From Neomegalonema perideroedes DSM 15528 (GTDB lineage: Bacteria; Pseudomonadota; Alphaproteobacteria; Rhodobacterales; Rhodobacteraceae), in contig NZ_KB893653.1 of NCBI RefSeq assembly GCF_000374145.1, positions 133,495 to 197,494 on the forward strand: DNA of 64,000 nucleotides, given 5' to 3'. Within the stretch, counting starts at the first letter, position 1; each line of letters starts with the position of its first letter. Made by a program: the position numbers and the translations under genes. Shown in pieces: positions 18,970 through 27,013 of this stretch. The notes under the pieces were generated by a model, which made no database searches, was not told the DNA's origin, and saw only the letters and a program-made list of their open reading frames with translations.

Positions 18970-19809
18970 ATGTCCCTCGCGGAAAGATTCCAGCGTTTCA
19001 AAAAGCGCATCCTCTCGCCCGGCCCCTTGGTTCCGGTGATCCGGCTGCAAGGCGCCATCGCGGCGAATTCCGGCGGGATCGGCTCCGGCCCGACGCTGAA
19101 TCATGCAAGCCTCGCCCCGGCCATAGAGCGCGCCTTCTCCGGCAAGCCCGCCGCCGTGGCTCTGGCGATCAATTCGCCGGGCGGCTCGCCGACGCAAAGC
19201 GCCCTCATCGCCGAGGACGTCCGCCGCCGCGCCGACGAGAAGGGGATCAAGGTCTTCGCCTTCTGCGAGGATGTGGCGGCTTCGGGCGGCTATATGCTGG
19301 CGGTCTCGGCCGACGAGATTTGGGCCGACCGCTATTCGCTGATCGGCTCCATTGGAGCGATCATGGCGGGTTTCGGCTTTCCCGAGGCTCTGGAGAAGCT
19401 CGGCGTCGAGCGCCGCGTCTATCGGGCGGGCGAGAATAAAGACCTCATGGATCCCTTCCGCCCCGCCCGTCCCGAAGACCGCGAGCGGGCGGAGCGTCTG
19501 CTCTCCGACATTCATTCCGGCTTCATCGGCTGGGTGAAGGCGCGGCGGGCGGGCCGCCTCGACGAGCAGACGCCCAATCTCTTCGAGGGCGAGGTCTGGA
19601 CTTCTCCGGACGCGCTGCGCATCGGGCTGATCGACGGCATCGGCCATATGGCGCCGGTTCTGCGCGAGAAGCTCGGGGCGGAGCCGCGCTTGCGGCTGGC
19701 GAATCCGACGCGTCGGGGCTTCCTCGGGCGGCGGCTCGGGGTGGAGCTGGCGGAAGGGGCGCTGGGCGCTTTAGAGACCCGCGCGGAGTTCGGGCGCTTC
19801 GGGCGCTGA
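18970..19809 (+). CDS. S49-family signal-peptide peptidase-like protease
   Basis: 279 residues from ATG 18970, chosen because the S49 fold begins right after MSLAERFQRF and the upstream frame covers the palindromes. NSPGGSPTQSALI builds the oxyanion region, the nucleophile is Ser105 in DVAASGGYML, and the general base is Lys157 in GENKDLMDPF, the Ser-Lys pair of SppA/SohB. FEGEVWTSPDALRIGLIDGIG is also typical. It is the short SohB-like form with a single S49 domain and no obvious strong membrane anchor. Such enzymes degrade cleaved signal peptides or membrane protein fragments. It is convergent with the LysE-type gene, 6 bp apart. Confidence 0.9.
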   Translation: MSLAERFQRFKKRILSPGPLVPVIRLQGAIAANSGGIGSGPTLNHASLAPAIERAFSGKPAAVALAINSPGGSPTQSALIAEDVRRRADEKGIKVFAFCEDVAASGGYMLAVSADEIWADRYSLIGSIGAIMAGFGFPEALEKLGVERRVYRAGENKDLMDPFRPARPEDRERAERLLSDIHSGFIGWVKARRAGRLDEQTPNLFEGEVWTSPDALRIGLIDGIGHMAPVLREKLGAEPRLRLANPTRRGFLGRRLGVELAEGALGALETRAEFGRFGR

Positions 19810-19815
19810 AGCCTT

Positions 19816-20451
19816 TTAAGGCGCGCCGCGCCGCCAGCCTGCGGCCAGAACTCCGGCGCCGATCAGCAGAGAGCCGCCGATCCGGTTCGCCGCCAGCTGG
19901 ACTCCCGGCTTGCGGATGGAGCCGCGCGCCTTCGCGGCCGCCAAGGCGTAAAGCAGGGCGTTCAGAGTCGCCAGACAGAGGAAGGTCGCCTCGAAGATGA
20001 GCAGCTGCGGCCAGAGCGGCGCGGCGGGGTTGAGGAACTGCGGCAGGAAAGCCATGAAGAACAACAGGCTTTTCGGATTCAGCGCCGTCACCAGATAAAG
20101 ATGCGCGAAGATCTTCAGAGAAGATTCCTGCGCGGCCTCCCGCTCCGCGACCGCCTCGCCCCCCGAGACCGGCGCCCGCCAGAGCTTCACGCCCAGATAG
20201 ATCAGATAGGCCGCGCCGATCCATTTCAGCGCCGTGAAGAGCCCCGCCGAGGCGGCCAGCAAGGCCCCGAGCCCGAGCATGGAGGCCGTCATGGCGGTGA
20301 AGTCGCCTAAGGCGACTCCCGCCACCGAAGCCTTCGCCGCCTTGCGGCCATGGCCGAGCGCATAAGAGACCACCAGCAGAATCGTCGGGCCGGGAATGGC
20401 CAGCATGACCGCGGAGGCGGCCGCGAAGGCCAACCATTGCTCTAAAGGCAT
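19816..20451 (-). CDS. LysE/RhtB-family amino acid exporter
   Basis: 211 residues. The N-terminus AAASAVMLAIPGPTILLVVSYALGHGRKAA carries the family's PGP motif. GVALGDFTAM, LKWIGAAYLIYLGVKLWRA and NPKSLLFFMAFLPQFLNP follow, giving six predicted membrane segments. These proteins export amino acids such as lysine, threonine or homoserine lactone; the substrate cannot be read from sequence. Inner membrane. It ends 6 bp from the S49 gene end, with the short palindrome GCCTTTTAAGGC spanning the junction. Confidence 0.92.
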   Translation of the reverse strand: MPLEQWLAFAAASAVMLAIPGPTILLVVSYALGHGRKAAKASVAGVALGDFTAMTASMLGLGALLAASAGLFTALKWIGAAYLIYLGVKLWRAPVSGGEAVAEREAAQESSLKIFAHLYLVTALNPKSLLFFMAFLPQFLNPAAPLWPQLLIFEATFLCLATLNALLYALAAAKARGSIRKPGVQLAANRIGGSLLIGAGVLAAGWRRGAP

Positions 20452-20531
20452 CTCGCTTCTCCCTTATGTCAGAAGGGAGAAGCGATCCATGATTCCGCAG
20501 GGGATGCAAGAGGCGGTCTCGCCTCCTCGCC

Positions 20532-21635
20532 TTAGCCCAGAACTTCAGGCCATGAGGCGGTCGGATCCGCCCAGTCGAGCGGCAACTCCTTGCCCGGCCC
20601 CAGAGGCTCCGCCAGAGCCGCCGCCATCTGCGCCGTCGCCCCCGCGAGGGTCGGAGGCTCCCATTTCGGCGATTTATCCTTGTCGATCAGCAGAGCCCGC
20701 ACGCCTTCGAGGAAGGTCTGACCCTCCAGCATGCGCCAGGTCAGGCGGAATTCGCGGCGCATGGCGGCGTCGAAATCGAGCCCCGCCCCCTCGCGCATCT
20801 GCTGGAGCGTCACGCGCAGACTCAGCGGCGCGGCGCGCTCCATGGCGGCGAGGGCCTCTTTCGCCCAATCCTGCGGCGAAGCGCTCAGGCGCTTCAGAAT
20901 CTCCTCGACGGAATCCCCGGCGAAGATCTCGTCGACCTCATGGCGGCGCTCCACCACCGGAGCCGGAGTCTCCGGGGGCTGATGGAAGGATTCGAGGATC
21001 TTCTCCACCGCCTCCTCTTCGCCCTCGGAGTAATCGGCCTGAGCCAGCGCCGTCTCCAGAGCCTCCAGCCGCTCCGAACGCACGGTGTGCGTGGCCAGTC
21101 CGAGGCCCAGCATGTCCTCCCAGCCGATGCGGGCGCCGGTCAGGCCGAGATAGGCCCCCGCCTCGCCCGGCAGGCGCGGCAGAACATAGGTCGCGCCGAC
21201 GTCGGGATAAAAGCCGATCCCGGTTTCGGGCATGGCGAAGAGGACTTTCTCCGTCGCCACCCGATAGCGGCCATGAGCCGAAATCCCGAAGCCGCCGCCC
21301 ATGGTCACGCCGTCGAGGAAGGCGATATAGGGCTTGGAGAAGCGGAAGATCCGCCAGTTCATGCGGTATTCCGTGGCGAAGAAGCGCATGGCCTCCTCGA
21401 CCCGGCCTTCCCGGCGCAGCTCGGCCACCGCCCGCACGTCGCCGCCCGCGCAGAAGGCCCGGCCGCCCGCGCTTTTGATCACGACGGCCTTGACCTCCTC
21501 GTCCCGGCTCCAGCGGCCGAGCGCGTCGCCGACGATCTCGCACATGCCGGGACTCAGGGCGTTGAGCCTCTGCGGCGCGTCGAGGATCAGCAGGCCCAGC
21601 GGGCCGCGGCGCTCCACACGGACTTCGGCGCTCAT
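20532..21635 (-). CDS. 3-Hydroxyisobutyryl-CoA hydrolase / enoyl-CoA hydratase-isomerase family
   Basis: 367 residues. The crotonase fold is clear: RRGPLGLLILDAPQRLNALS, the oxyanion-hole motif RAFCAGGDVRAV, then IAFLDGVTMGGGFGIS and PETGIGFYPDVGATYVLPRL. The length and the Glu in PETGIGF/FYPDVG context fit 3-hydroxyisobutyryl-CoA hydrolases, longer than simple enoyl-CoA hydratases. They release 3-hydroxyisobutyrate in valine breakdown. It is 33 bp downstream of ridA on the same strand, so may belong to the rph-rdgB-ridA run. The hydrolase assignment is by similarity pattern; hydratase activity is the alternative. Confidence 0.85.
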   Translation of the reverse strand: MSAEVRVERRGPLGLLILDAPQRLNALSPGMCEIVGDALGRWSRDEEVKAVVIKSAGGRAFCAGGDVRAVAELRREGRVEEAMRFFATEYRMNWRIFRFSKPYIAFLDGVTMGGGFGISAHGRYRVATEKVLFAMPETGIGFYPDVGATYVLPRLPGEAGAYLGLTGARIGWEDMLGLGLATHTVRSERLEALETALAQADYSEGEEEAVEKILESFHQPPETPAPVVERRHEVDEIFAGDSVEEILKRLSASPQDWAKEALAAMERAAPLSLRVTLQQMREGAGLDFDAAMRREFRLTWRMLEGQTFLEGVRALLIDKDKSPKWEPPTLAGATAQMAAALAEPLGPGKELPLDWADPTASWPEVLG

Positions 21636-21668
21636 GGTCTTCCTCCCCCTTTGTTTTCGCTCCGGACG

Positions 21669-22049
21669 TCAGCCTTTAAAGGCCGTCACCTCGATCTCGA
21701 CCTTCATCTCCGGTTTGATCAGCCCGGCGACGACCATGGTCGCGGCGGGACGGATCTCGCTGAAGACCGCGCCCAGCTCGGGCGTGATCTCGGCGACATA
21801 GGCCGCATCCGTGACGATGTAGGTCGCGCGGACCACATGCCCGAAGCCGAATCCGGCCTCGGCCAGCGCCTTGCCGATCACCGCGAGGGCGTTGCGCGCC
21901 TGTTCGGCGGCGCTCTCAGGCATGACGCCGTTCGCATAGCCGGTGGTGCCCGAGACGAAGGCCCAATCGCCCTGAACCACGGCGCGGGAATAGCCGAGCT
22001 GGGATTCGAAAGGCGATCCGGAGGAGATGAGACGACGCGTAGAGGCCAT
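21669..22049 (-). CDS. RidA/YjgF-family deaminase
   Basis: 126 residues from ATG 22049; the longer reading would need a TTG. FVSGTTGYANGVMPESAAEQARNALAVIGKAL and VVRATYIVTDAAYVAEITPELGAVF, then PAATMVVAGLIKPEMKVEIEVTAF are the trimer interface and active-site segments of the YjgF family. Archetypal RidA uses an Arg in the segment around residue 105 to hydrolyse reactive enamines; here the equivalent stretch reads PAATMVVAGLIKPEMKVEIE without that Arg, so this is likely a paralogue subgroup with another or unknown substrate. It starts 8 bp before the rdgB stop. Confidence 0.85.
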   Translation of the reverse strand: MASTRRLISSGSPFESQLGYSRAVVQGDWAFVSGTTGYANGVMPESAAEQARNALAVIGKALAEAGFGFGHVVRATYIVTDAAYVAEITPELGAVFSEIRPAATMVVAGLIKPEMKVEIEVTAFKG

Positions 22050-22057
22050 GATGGGCT

Positions 22058-22666
22058 TCAATCCTCGAAACAGGCTGCGACAAGCTGACGAAAAGCGCGG
22101 GCGCGATGGCTGGAGGCGTGTTTGCGCTCCGGCTCCATCTCGCCATAGGTCTCGGCTTCCCCCTCGGGGAGGAACATCGGATCATAGCCGAATCCGCGCG
22201 TCCCGCGCGGCGGCCAGAGGAGATCGCCCTCGACGATCCCCTCGAAGATCGCCTCCTCGCCGTCCGGCCAGACCAGAGCGAGGGCGCAATGAAAGGCGCC
22301 CTTTCGGGGCTCGGGGGCCTGTTTGGCCTCAAGCTCGGACCAGACCCGCTTCATGGCGAAGCCGAAATCCTTGTCCGGCCCCGCCCAGCGGGCGGAGTAG
22401 ATCCCCGGCGCTCCGTCGAGCGCCGCGACCGAAAGCCCCGAATCATCGGCCAGAGCCGGAAGCCCCGAAGCCTCGGCGGCGGCCTTGGCCTTGAGCCGGG
22501 CGTTGCCGATGAAGCTGGTTTCGGTCTCCTCAGGCTCGGGCAGGCCGAGTTCGCCCGCCGAAACCGCCTCCACGCCGTAAGGCGCGAGCAAAGCGGCGAT
22601 CTCGCGGAGCTTGCCCGCGTTATGGCTCGCCACGACCAGCTTGCCGCCGCTCCAGCGCCGCGCCAT
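22058..22666 (-). CDS. rdgB: dITP/XTP pyrophosphatase (Ham1/RdgB)
   Basis: 202 residues from ATG 22666. [18 protein letters not shown] is the substrate-binding start motif; [34 protein letters not shown] and [11 protein letters not shown] follow, then [11 protein letters not shown] and [10 protein letters not shown]. This enzyme removes ITP, dITP and XTP from the nucleotide pool. Its ATG shares one base with the rph stop (TGATG), so the pair is translationally coupled, the common rph-rdgB order of alphaproteobacteria. A much longer reading upstream in the same frame is a shadow of rph. Confidence 0.95.
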   Translation of the reverse strand: MARRWSGGKLVVASHNAGKLREIAALLAPYGVEAVSAGELGLPEPEETETSFIGNARLKAKAAAEASGLPALADDSGLSVAALDGAPGIYSARWAGPDKDFGFAMKRVWSELEAKQAPEPRKGAFHCALALVWPDGEEAIFEGIVEGDLLWPPRGTRGFGYDPMFLPEGEAETYGEMEPERKHASSHRARAFRQLVAACFED

Positions 22667-23385
22667 CAGGAGACTCCCAGAGCTTGCTTCTGCAGATCGA
22701 CCAATTCGCCGATTCCCTTGCGGGCCAGCCGCAGCATCTCCTGAAACTGCTCCTCGGAGAAAGCTTCGCCCTCGGCGCTGGCTTGGGCCTCGACGAGGGC
22801 GCCCTCGCCGGTCAGCACGAAATTGCCGTCGGCGCCGGCGACCGAATCCTCGGCGTAATCGAGATCCAGCACCGTCCGCCCGGCGTAGACGCCGCAGGAG
22901 ACCGCCGCCACATGGGTCCGGATCGGCCAGAGCGCCAGAGTCCCGGCCTTCTTCAGCTTGGCGCAGGCCCGCCAGAGCGCCACGAAGCCGCCGGTGATCG
23001 CCGCCGTGCGGGTGCCGCCGTCGGCCTGAAGCACGTCGCAGTCCACGACGATCTGCTTTTCGCCCAAGGCGTGGAGATCCACCCCGGCCCGCAAAGCGCG
23101 GCCGATCAGGCGTTGAATCTCCTGAGAGCGGCCCGTCTGGCCGCCATGTTTGGCCTCGCGGCGGGTGCGGCTGTTGGTGGCGCGGGGGAGCATGCCGTAT
23201 TCGGCGGTGACCCAGCCCTTGCCCGAGCCCTTCAGCCATGGCGGCGCGCGCTCTTCGAAGGTCGCGGTGCAGAGGACTTGAGTCCGTCCGAAGCTCACGA
23301 GGCAGGAGCCTTCGGCGTGCAGGCTCACGTCGGGCTTGAGGGTCACGTCGCGGAGCTGGTCGAGGGCGCGGCCGGAGGGGCGCAT
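22666..23385 (-). CDS. rph: Ribonuclease PH
   Basis: 239 residues, full length. [46 protein letters not shown] is the typical start; [10 protein letters not shown] and [51 protein letters not shown] are the conserved phosphorolytic core, ending [15 protein letters not shown]. It trims tRNA 3' ends with phosphate. In many alphaproteobacteria a divergent hrcA lies here; in this window the divergent neighbour is an unknown protein gene. The 274-bp gap upstream contains a small dyad TCGTG-TTTT-CACGA (23514-23527). Confidence 0.97.
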   Translation of the reverse strand: MRPSGRALDQLRDVTLKPDVSLHAEGSCLVSFGRTQVLCTATFEERAPPWLKGSGKGWVTAEYGMLPRATNSRTRREAKHGGQTGRSQEIQRLIGRALRAGVDLHALGEKQIVVDCDVLQADGGTRTAAITGGFVALWRACAKLKKAGTLALWPIRTHVAAVSCGVYAGRTVLDLDYAEDSVAGADGNFVLTGEGALVEAQASAEGEAFSEEQFQEMLRLARKGIGELVDLQKQALGVS

Positions 23386-23659
23386 GGGAGATCCTTATCT
23401 GATTTCTCCATCCCCTAGCCGTTTTCGCCCGGCGCCGTCCAGAGCCGCCGCGTCCTGAGAAGGCGCCCAAAGCCGGAAAGCTGGGGAAAGCCGTTTCTCG
23501 TATATGGCTAACATCGTGTTTTCACGAGAATTTTAGCGATTACGTGGCTTGGCCTGAGCCCCGCGCCAAGCTTTTATAAAGCCCGAAGACCTAGAGTTTC
23601 GTCGAAAGCGGCCGACCGGCTTCGGGTCAGGCGGCCGCCGGATTGGGGGAAAACGCGAC

Positions 23660-24247
23660 ATGGGCCATGGTCCCGACGCCTCGTCAGAGGCGCAAGACGC
23701 AGGCGCGCGGGTGTTCGACTGCATGCTCCGCGAGGCCGACGACCTTCTTGAAGAGGCGCAGGCCGAATGGTTCCTCGCCGCCGATCATCCCGAAGCGGCC
23801 CGCGAAGGGCTGCGCGCCATGGGATTCCTCGCGGCGGTGGGCGTCTGGCTGGCCGCCATGCGCAGCGAGCCCGCCGCCAGATCCCGGCCCGGACTCTCGC
23901 CCATCCTGCCGCCGCCGCGCCCCAAGGAGGAGGCCGAAGAGCCCGCGCTCGAGCGTCTTAAAGGCGTCGGCGCGCGGGCGGCGCGGCTTTATGAGCGCGC
24001 GGCGCGGCTCGACGGGCTGCTCAGCGGCCGCGAGGAGGCCGCCGCGGTTCGGACTCCGGAGCCCATGACCGCCCGTCCGGCGCGGCTTTCGCCGCCCAAG
24101 CGGGGAATCCGGACGCAGGCCGGAGCGGAAACCCGCCCTGCCGCCGGACGCGCCGCCGCGGCGGAGGCCGGTCCGGACGCCAGTCCGGACGCCCGGGGAC
24201 GCCTGATCTGGCTCTCGGAGGCGCTGGCCGCCGAAGCCTGGGGCTGA
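23660..24247 (+). CDS. Unknown protein, Ala/Arg/Pro-rich C-terminus
   Basis: 195 residues. I do not recognise it. The N-terminal third is likely helical (ARVFDCMLREADDLLEEAQAEWFLAADHPEAAREGLRAMGFLAAVGVWLAAM) with one moderately hydrophobic stretch. A proline-rich linker leads to a second helical piece, RLKGVGARAARLYERAARLDGLLSGREE. The rest is low complexity and ends in GRLIWLSEALAAEAWG. Codon use and G+C bias match neighbouring core genes, supporting a real gene. It is flanked by a divergent rph and a downstream IalB-like gene 144 bp away. The start at ATG 23660 lies after a GGGGGAAAA purine run. Confidence 0.6.
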   Translation: MGHGPDASSEAQDAGARVFDCMLREADDLLEEAQAEWFLAADHPEAAREGLRAMGFLAAVGVWLAAMRSEPAARSRPGLSPILPPPRPKEEAEEPALERLKGVGARAARLYERAARLDGLLSGREEAAAVRTPEPMTARPARLSPPKRGIRTQAGAETRPAAGRAAAAEAGPDASPDARGRLIWLSEALAAEAWG

Positions 24248-24391
24248 TTCCCGCCCGAATCGCCTCCGCGGAGGATCTTCTCTCCATAAGAACGCCCGGA
24301 GGACCACGCCCTTCTGTTGCGTTGCTTACAGCGTCGCGCTATCCAATCCCCCGTGAAATTCCTGCGGGGACCGGGAATTCGGGGGGATGGC

Positions 24392-25063
24392 ATGACGGAG
24401 TTGTTTAAGGTGAACGCATCTCTACGGATTCTGACGGCGGCTTCGGCGGCCGCCCTCTGGGGCGCGACGGCTTTCGCGCAAACGCCGGGCGTGACCTATG
24501 ATCCGCCCAGCGCCGCGCCTTTCGCGACGACGGCCCCGACGACCTCGACCGCGCCCATCGCGATTTCTCCGGCGCCCATGGCCGCGCCCGGAGTCGGCAC
24601 GGCCGCCGCCGCCAGCGCCGTCTCCGGAGGCGGCGAATTGAGCCTTCGCGCGAATCACGGCGATTGGGAGGTGCTTTGCGACGCGGCGAACGCCTGCCTC
24701 ATGACCCAGATCCACCGCAATGAAGAAGGCTCGCCGGACGTCATCTTCAAGGTCTCCAAGCCCCGCGCGACCAGCCCCACCACCGGCCAGCCGCTGCCCG
24801 CCTTCGCCGAGATCTTCGTGCCGCTGGGCGTCTTCCTGCCGGAAGGGCTCGGGCTGCGCATCGACCAGAACGAGCCCATCGTCGCGCCCTTCTACTCCTG
24901 CGTTCCGCTGGGCTGCTCGGTGCGGGCGCCGCTGACCGATCAGATCATCGACACGCTCAAGCGCGGCGCCACCGTCACGGTGATCGTGGCGATCAATCCG
25001 CGCAACACCATCGAGATTCCGCTCTCGCTGCGCGGCTTCACCGCCGCCGTCGGCGCCATCTGA
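24392..25063 (+). CDS. Invasion-associated locus B (IalB) family exported protein
   Basis: 223 residues from ATG 24392. The signal peptide ILTAASAAALWGATAFAQ is followed by a Thr/Pro/Ala-rich linker. The C-terminal IalB domain begins NHGDWEVLCDAANACLMTQIHRNEE and includes VFLPEGLGLRIDQNEPIVAPFYSCVPLGCSVRAPLTDQIIDTLKRGATVTV, with the expected pairs of cysteines. The family is widespread in free-living alphaproteobacteria; despite the name, a role in invasion is not implied. Probably periplasmic. An ATG at 24387 is followed by a stop, which settles the start. A strong terminator follows. Confidence 0.85.
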   Translation: MTELFKVNASLRILTAASAAALWGATAFAQTPGVTYDPPSAAPFATTAPTTSTAPIAISPAPMAAPGVGTAAAASAVSGGGELSLRANHGDWEVLCDAANACLMTQIHRNEEGSPDVIFKVSKPRATSPTTGQPLPAFAEIFVPLGVFLPEGLGLRIDQNEPIVAPFYSCVPLGCSVRAPLTDQIIDTLKRGATVTVIVAINPRNTIEIPLSLRGFTAAVGAI

Positions 25064-25090
25064 GCCGAGCGGCCTTCAAGCCCGACCTGA

Positions 25091-25123
25091 AAAAACCCCG
25101 GCGCCGCAAGACGCCGGGGTTTT
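25091..25123 (+). terminator. Intrinsic terminator after the IalB-like gene
   Basis: AAACCCCGGCG (stem) - CCGCAAGA (loop) - CGCCGGGGTTTT. A G+C-rich stem flanked by A-run and T-run, so it can work in both directions; it separates the plus-strand IalB-like gene from the minus-strand adenosyltransferase gene. Confidence 0.9.
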
Positions 25124-25146
25124 GATTCGCCTGAAGGCTCCGGAGT

Positions 25147-25719
25147 TCAGCGCGTGCCGCCCGGAACCCACAGCACGTCGCCCGCGCCGTTTTGATTCGC
25201 CGCGCGGGAGGCCACGAAGAGCCAGTCCGAAAGCCGGTTGAGATAGGTGATCGCGGCGGGGTTCACGTCTTCGCGCGCGGCGAGCTCCGTGGCGCGGCGC
25301 TCGGCGCGGCGGGCCATGGTCCGGCCGAGGTGCAGATAGGCCGCCAAAGCCGATCCGCCGGGCAGAACGAAGCTGCGCAAAGGCGCGAGCGCCTTGTTCA
25401 TGGCGTCGATCTCCCGCTCCAGACGCTCGGTCTGGGAGGGAATCATGCGCAGAGGCGCATATTTCTCCTCGGAGTCCTTCTCCATGTTCGGCCGCGAGAG
25501 ATCCGCCCCGAGGTCGAAAAGCTCGTTCTGAATGCGTCCGAGCGCGGCGTCCATTTCGCCTTCAGCATGGAGCCGCGCCAGCCCGAGCGCCGAATTGGCC
25601 TCGTCGACGCAGCCATAGGCCTCGACGCGCAGGTCGTGCTTGGGCCGCCGCGAGCCGTCGCTGAGCGCGGTTTCGCCCTTGTCTCCGGTGCGGGTGTAGA
25701 TGCGGTTCAGAACCACCAT
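25147..25719 (-). CDS. Cob(I)alamin adenosyltransferase, PduO type
   Basis: 190 residues. RIYTRTGDKGETALSDG at the N-terminus is the ATP-binding motif of PduO-type adenosyltransferases; VEAYGCVDEANSALGLAR, RIQNELFDLGADLSRP, and RRAERRATELA...NRLSDWLFVASR complete the family pattern. The enzyme makes adenosylcobalamin from cob(I)alamin and ATP for B12-dependent mutases or reductases. The twin-membrane-segment gene upstream ends 2 bp before it, a pairing I recall from Rhodobacterales. Length is normal. Confidence 0.95.
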   Translation of the reverse strand: MVVLNRIYTRTGDKGETALSDGSRRPKHDLRVEAYGCVDEANSALGLARLHAEGEMDAALGRIQNELFDLGADLSRPNMEKDSEEKYAPLRMIPSQTERLEREIDAMNKALAPLRSFVLPGGSALAAYLHLGRTMARRAERRATELAAREDVNPAAITYLNRLSDWLFVASRAANQNGAGDVLWVPGGTR

Positions 25720-25721
25720 CT

Positions 25722-25931
25722 TCAGCGTCCTCCTCTCAGCAGGGCGTAGAGAATCAGGAAGGCGATCACCGCCCCGAACTGAAGCCCGACGCGCCAGCGC
25801 ATCAGCCGGTTCGAGGCCCGGGCGCGCTCGATGTCGCCTTTGCCCGCGCCCACGCCGAGGATTCCCTTGATCAACACGAAGAGCGTGGCCAGCGCCAAAG
25901 CCGGGGCCACGACGATCATCACAGCCTGCAT
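25722..25931 (-). CDS. Small twin-transmembrane protein (HIG1-like)
   Basis: 69 residues with two predicted membrane helices: VMIVVAPALALATLFVLIKGILGV and RVGLQFGAVIAFLILYALL, joined by a short charged loop with NRLMRWRVGLQFGA. The R-x-x-x-x-R-x-x-Q-like loop recalls the HIG1 domain and the small 'twin transmembrane' proteins found next to cobalamin adenosyltransferase genes in related bacteria. HIG1 proteins in mitochondria associate with respiratory complexes; a similar role here is inference only. It lies 2 bp upstream of the adenosyltransferase gene. Confidence 0.75.
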   Translation of the reverse strand: MQAVMIVVAPALALATLFVLIKGILGVGAGKGDIERARASNRLMRWRVGLQFGAVIAFLILYALLRGGR

Positions 25932-25949
25932 GGGCTTTCCCTCCCCAGA

Positions 25950-25992
25950 GCGTTTTTCAGCGAAGCCGGAGGGCTTCGCGTCGCGAAAATGC
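25950..25992 (+). repeat. Dispersed palindrome, family 1, copy 3
   Basis: Inner stem GCGAAGCC/GGCTTCGC with GGAG loop; outer stem GCGTTTTT/GAAAATGC holds two G-T type pairs; internal loop CA/GTCGC. It is 22 bp from a family 2 palindrome and lies in the gap between the twin-membrane protein and SDR genes. Confidence 0.88.
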
Positions 25993-26014
25993 GACCAAAC
26001 AGAAACTTGAACTT

Positions 26015-26053
26015 GGAGCGTTTGAACGATCCGGCGGGATCGGAAAACGCTCC
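26015..26053 (+). repeat. Dispersed palindrome, family 2, copy 1
   Basis: GGAGCGTTT-GAA-CGATCC-GGCG-GGATCG-G-AAAACGCTCC: outer arms GGAGCGTTTT-like and inner arms CGATCC/GGATCG, again with an unequal internal loop. A related copy is at 43284-43320, also next to a family 1 palindrome. Confidence 0.8.
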
Positions 26054-26058
26054 AAGGA

Positions 26059-26916
26059 TCACGCCTTCGCCAAAACGGCGTCGAAGGCCTTTTGCGGCAA
26101 GAGCCTCTTCATGACCGCCGCCGCCTTCGTCGGGAAGGTGACGCGATAGCGCGCCCTGGGCTCGCGCGCCTCCAGAGCCCGCAAGAGGATTTCGGCCACC
26201 GCCTCGGGGCCGAGCTCCCAGCGGTCCTTCTCCCCTTCGCCGCGCAGACGAGGCTCGACTTGCTTCGCGTAAAGCTCGCGCCAAAAGGAGTCCGGCGTCA
26301 AGGGTTTGATCCAGCGGGCGTATTGCAGAGCGGCGTTCGCCCGGAAAGGCGTCGCGATGGGGCCGGGCTCGATCAGAATCGCCTTGATCGGGCTTCCGCG
26401 CAATTCGAGCCGCAGAGTGTCCGTCAGCCCTTCGAGGGCGAATTTCGTGGAGTTATAGGCGCCGCGCGCCCGCGCCGCCGCGAATCCCAGCACCGAAGAG
26501 CATTGCACGATCCGCCCCGCCCCCCGGCCCTCGTCTTGGGCGCGCATGGTCTTCAGCGCCAGCCGCGCGAGCTGATGCGGCCCGAAGAGATTGGCGGCGA
26601 AGATCGCCTCCAGAGCCTCGCGGGGGAGATCCTCGACCATGCCGGGAATGGCGTAGGCCCCGTTGTTGAAGAGCGCGTCCAACCGCCCGCCGAGAAGCTC
26701 CAGAGCCTCGCGATGACCCGCTTCGACGCTGGCGGAATCCTCATAATCGATGCGGACCGAAGCATAGCCTTCGGCCTGTTTGCGCGCGACGTCCTCGGGC
26801 TTGCGGCAGGCGGCGACCACGCGCCATCCCCGATTCCGGAGCGCGGCCGCGCTCGCGGCGCCGATCCCCGAGGAGCAGCCGGTGATCAGAATGGTCTTTT
26901 GAGCCTTCGGAGACAT
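26059..26916 (-). CDS. Short-chain dehydrogenase/reductase
   Basis: 285 residues from ATG 26916. The Rossmann motif TGCSSGIG near the N-terminus, NNGAYAIPG, the catalytic Ser in CSSVLGF and Y-N-S-T-K give a classical SDR. IEPGPIATPFR after the active site is common in SDRs that act on ketones, retinoids or steroids. The substrate is unknown. The gene is divergent from a LysR-type regulator 97 bp away, the usual layout for a LysR-controlled target. A longer upstream reading in this frame overlaps the regulator and is rejected. Confidence 0.92.
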   Translation of the reverse strand: MSPKAQKTILITGCSSGIGAASAAALRNRGWRVVAACRKPEDVARKQAEGYASVRIDYEDSASVEAGHREALELLGGRLDALFNNGAYAIPGMVEDLPREALEAIFAANLFGPHQLARLALKTMRAQDEGRGAGRIVQCSSVLGFAAARARGAYNSTKFALEGLTDTLRLELRGSPIKAILIEPGPIATPFRANAALQYARWIKPLTPDSFWRELYAKQVEPRLRGEGEKDRWELGPEAVAEILLRALEAREPRARYRVTFPTKAAAVMKRLLPQKAFDAVLAKA

Positions 26917-27013
26917 GGCTTCTCGCGGATCTGCGGCCTTCGGGCGCTCCGGAGGGGCTTTCCCCTCGCGCGCCGAGATCGTAGACTGTTCCTCCATCAG
27001 GGAAAAGAGGCGG

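Noticed and set aside
22667-23470. A 470-residue fusion protein ending in RdgB
   Set aside because: The upstream part is an out-of-frame shadow of rph; the RdgB fold begins at the ATG at 22666 with a coupled TGATG junction.
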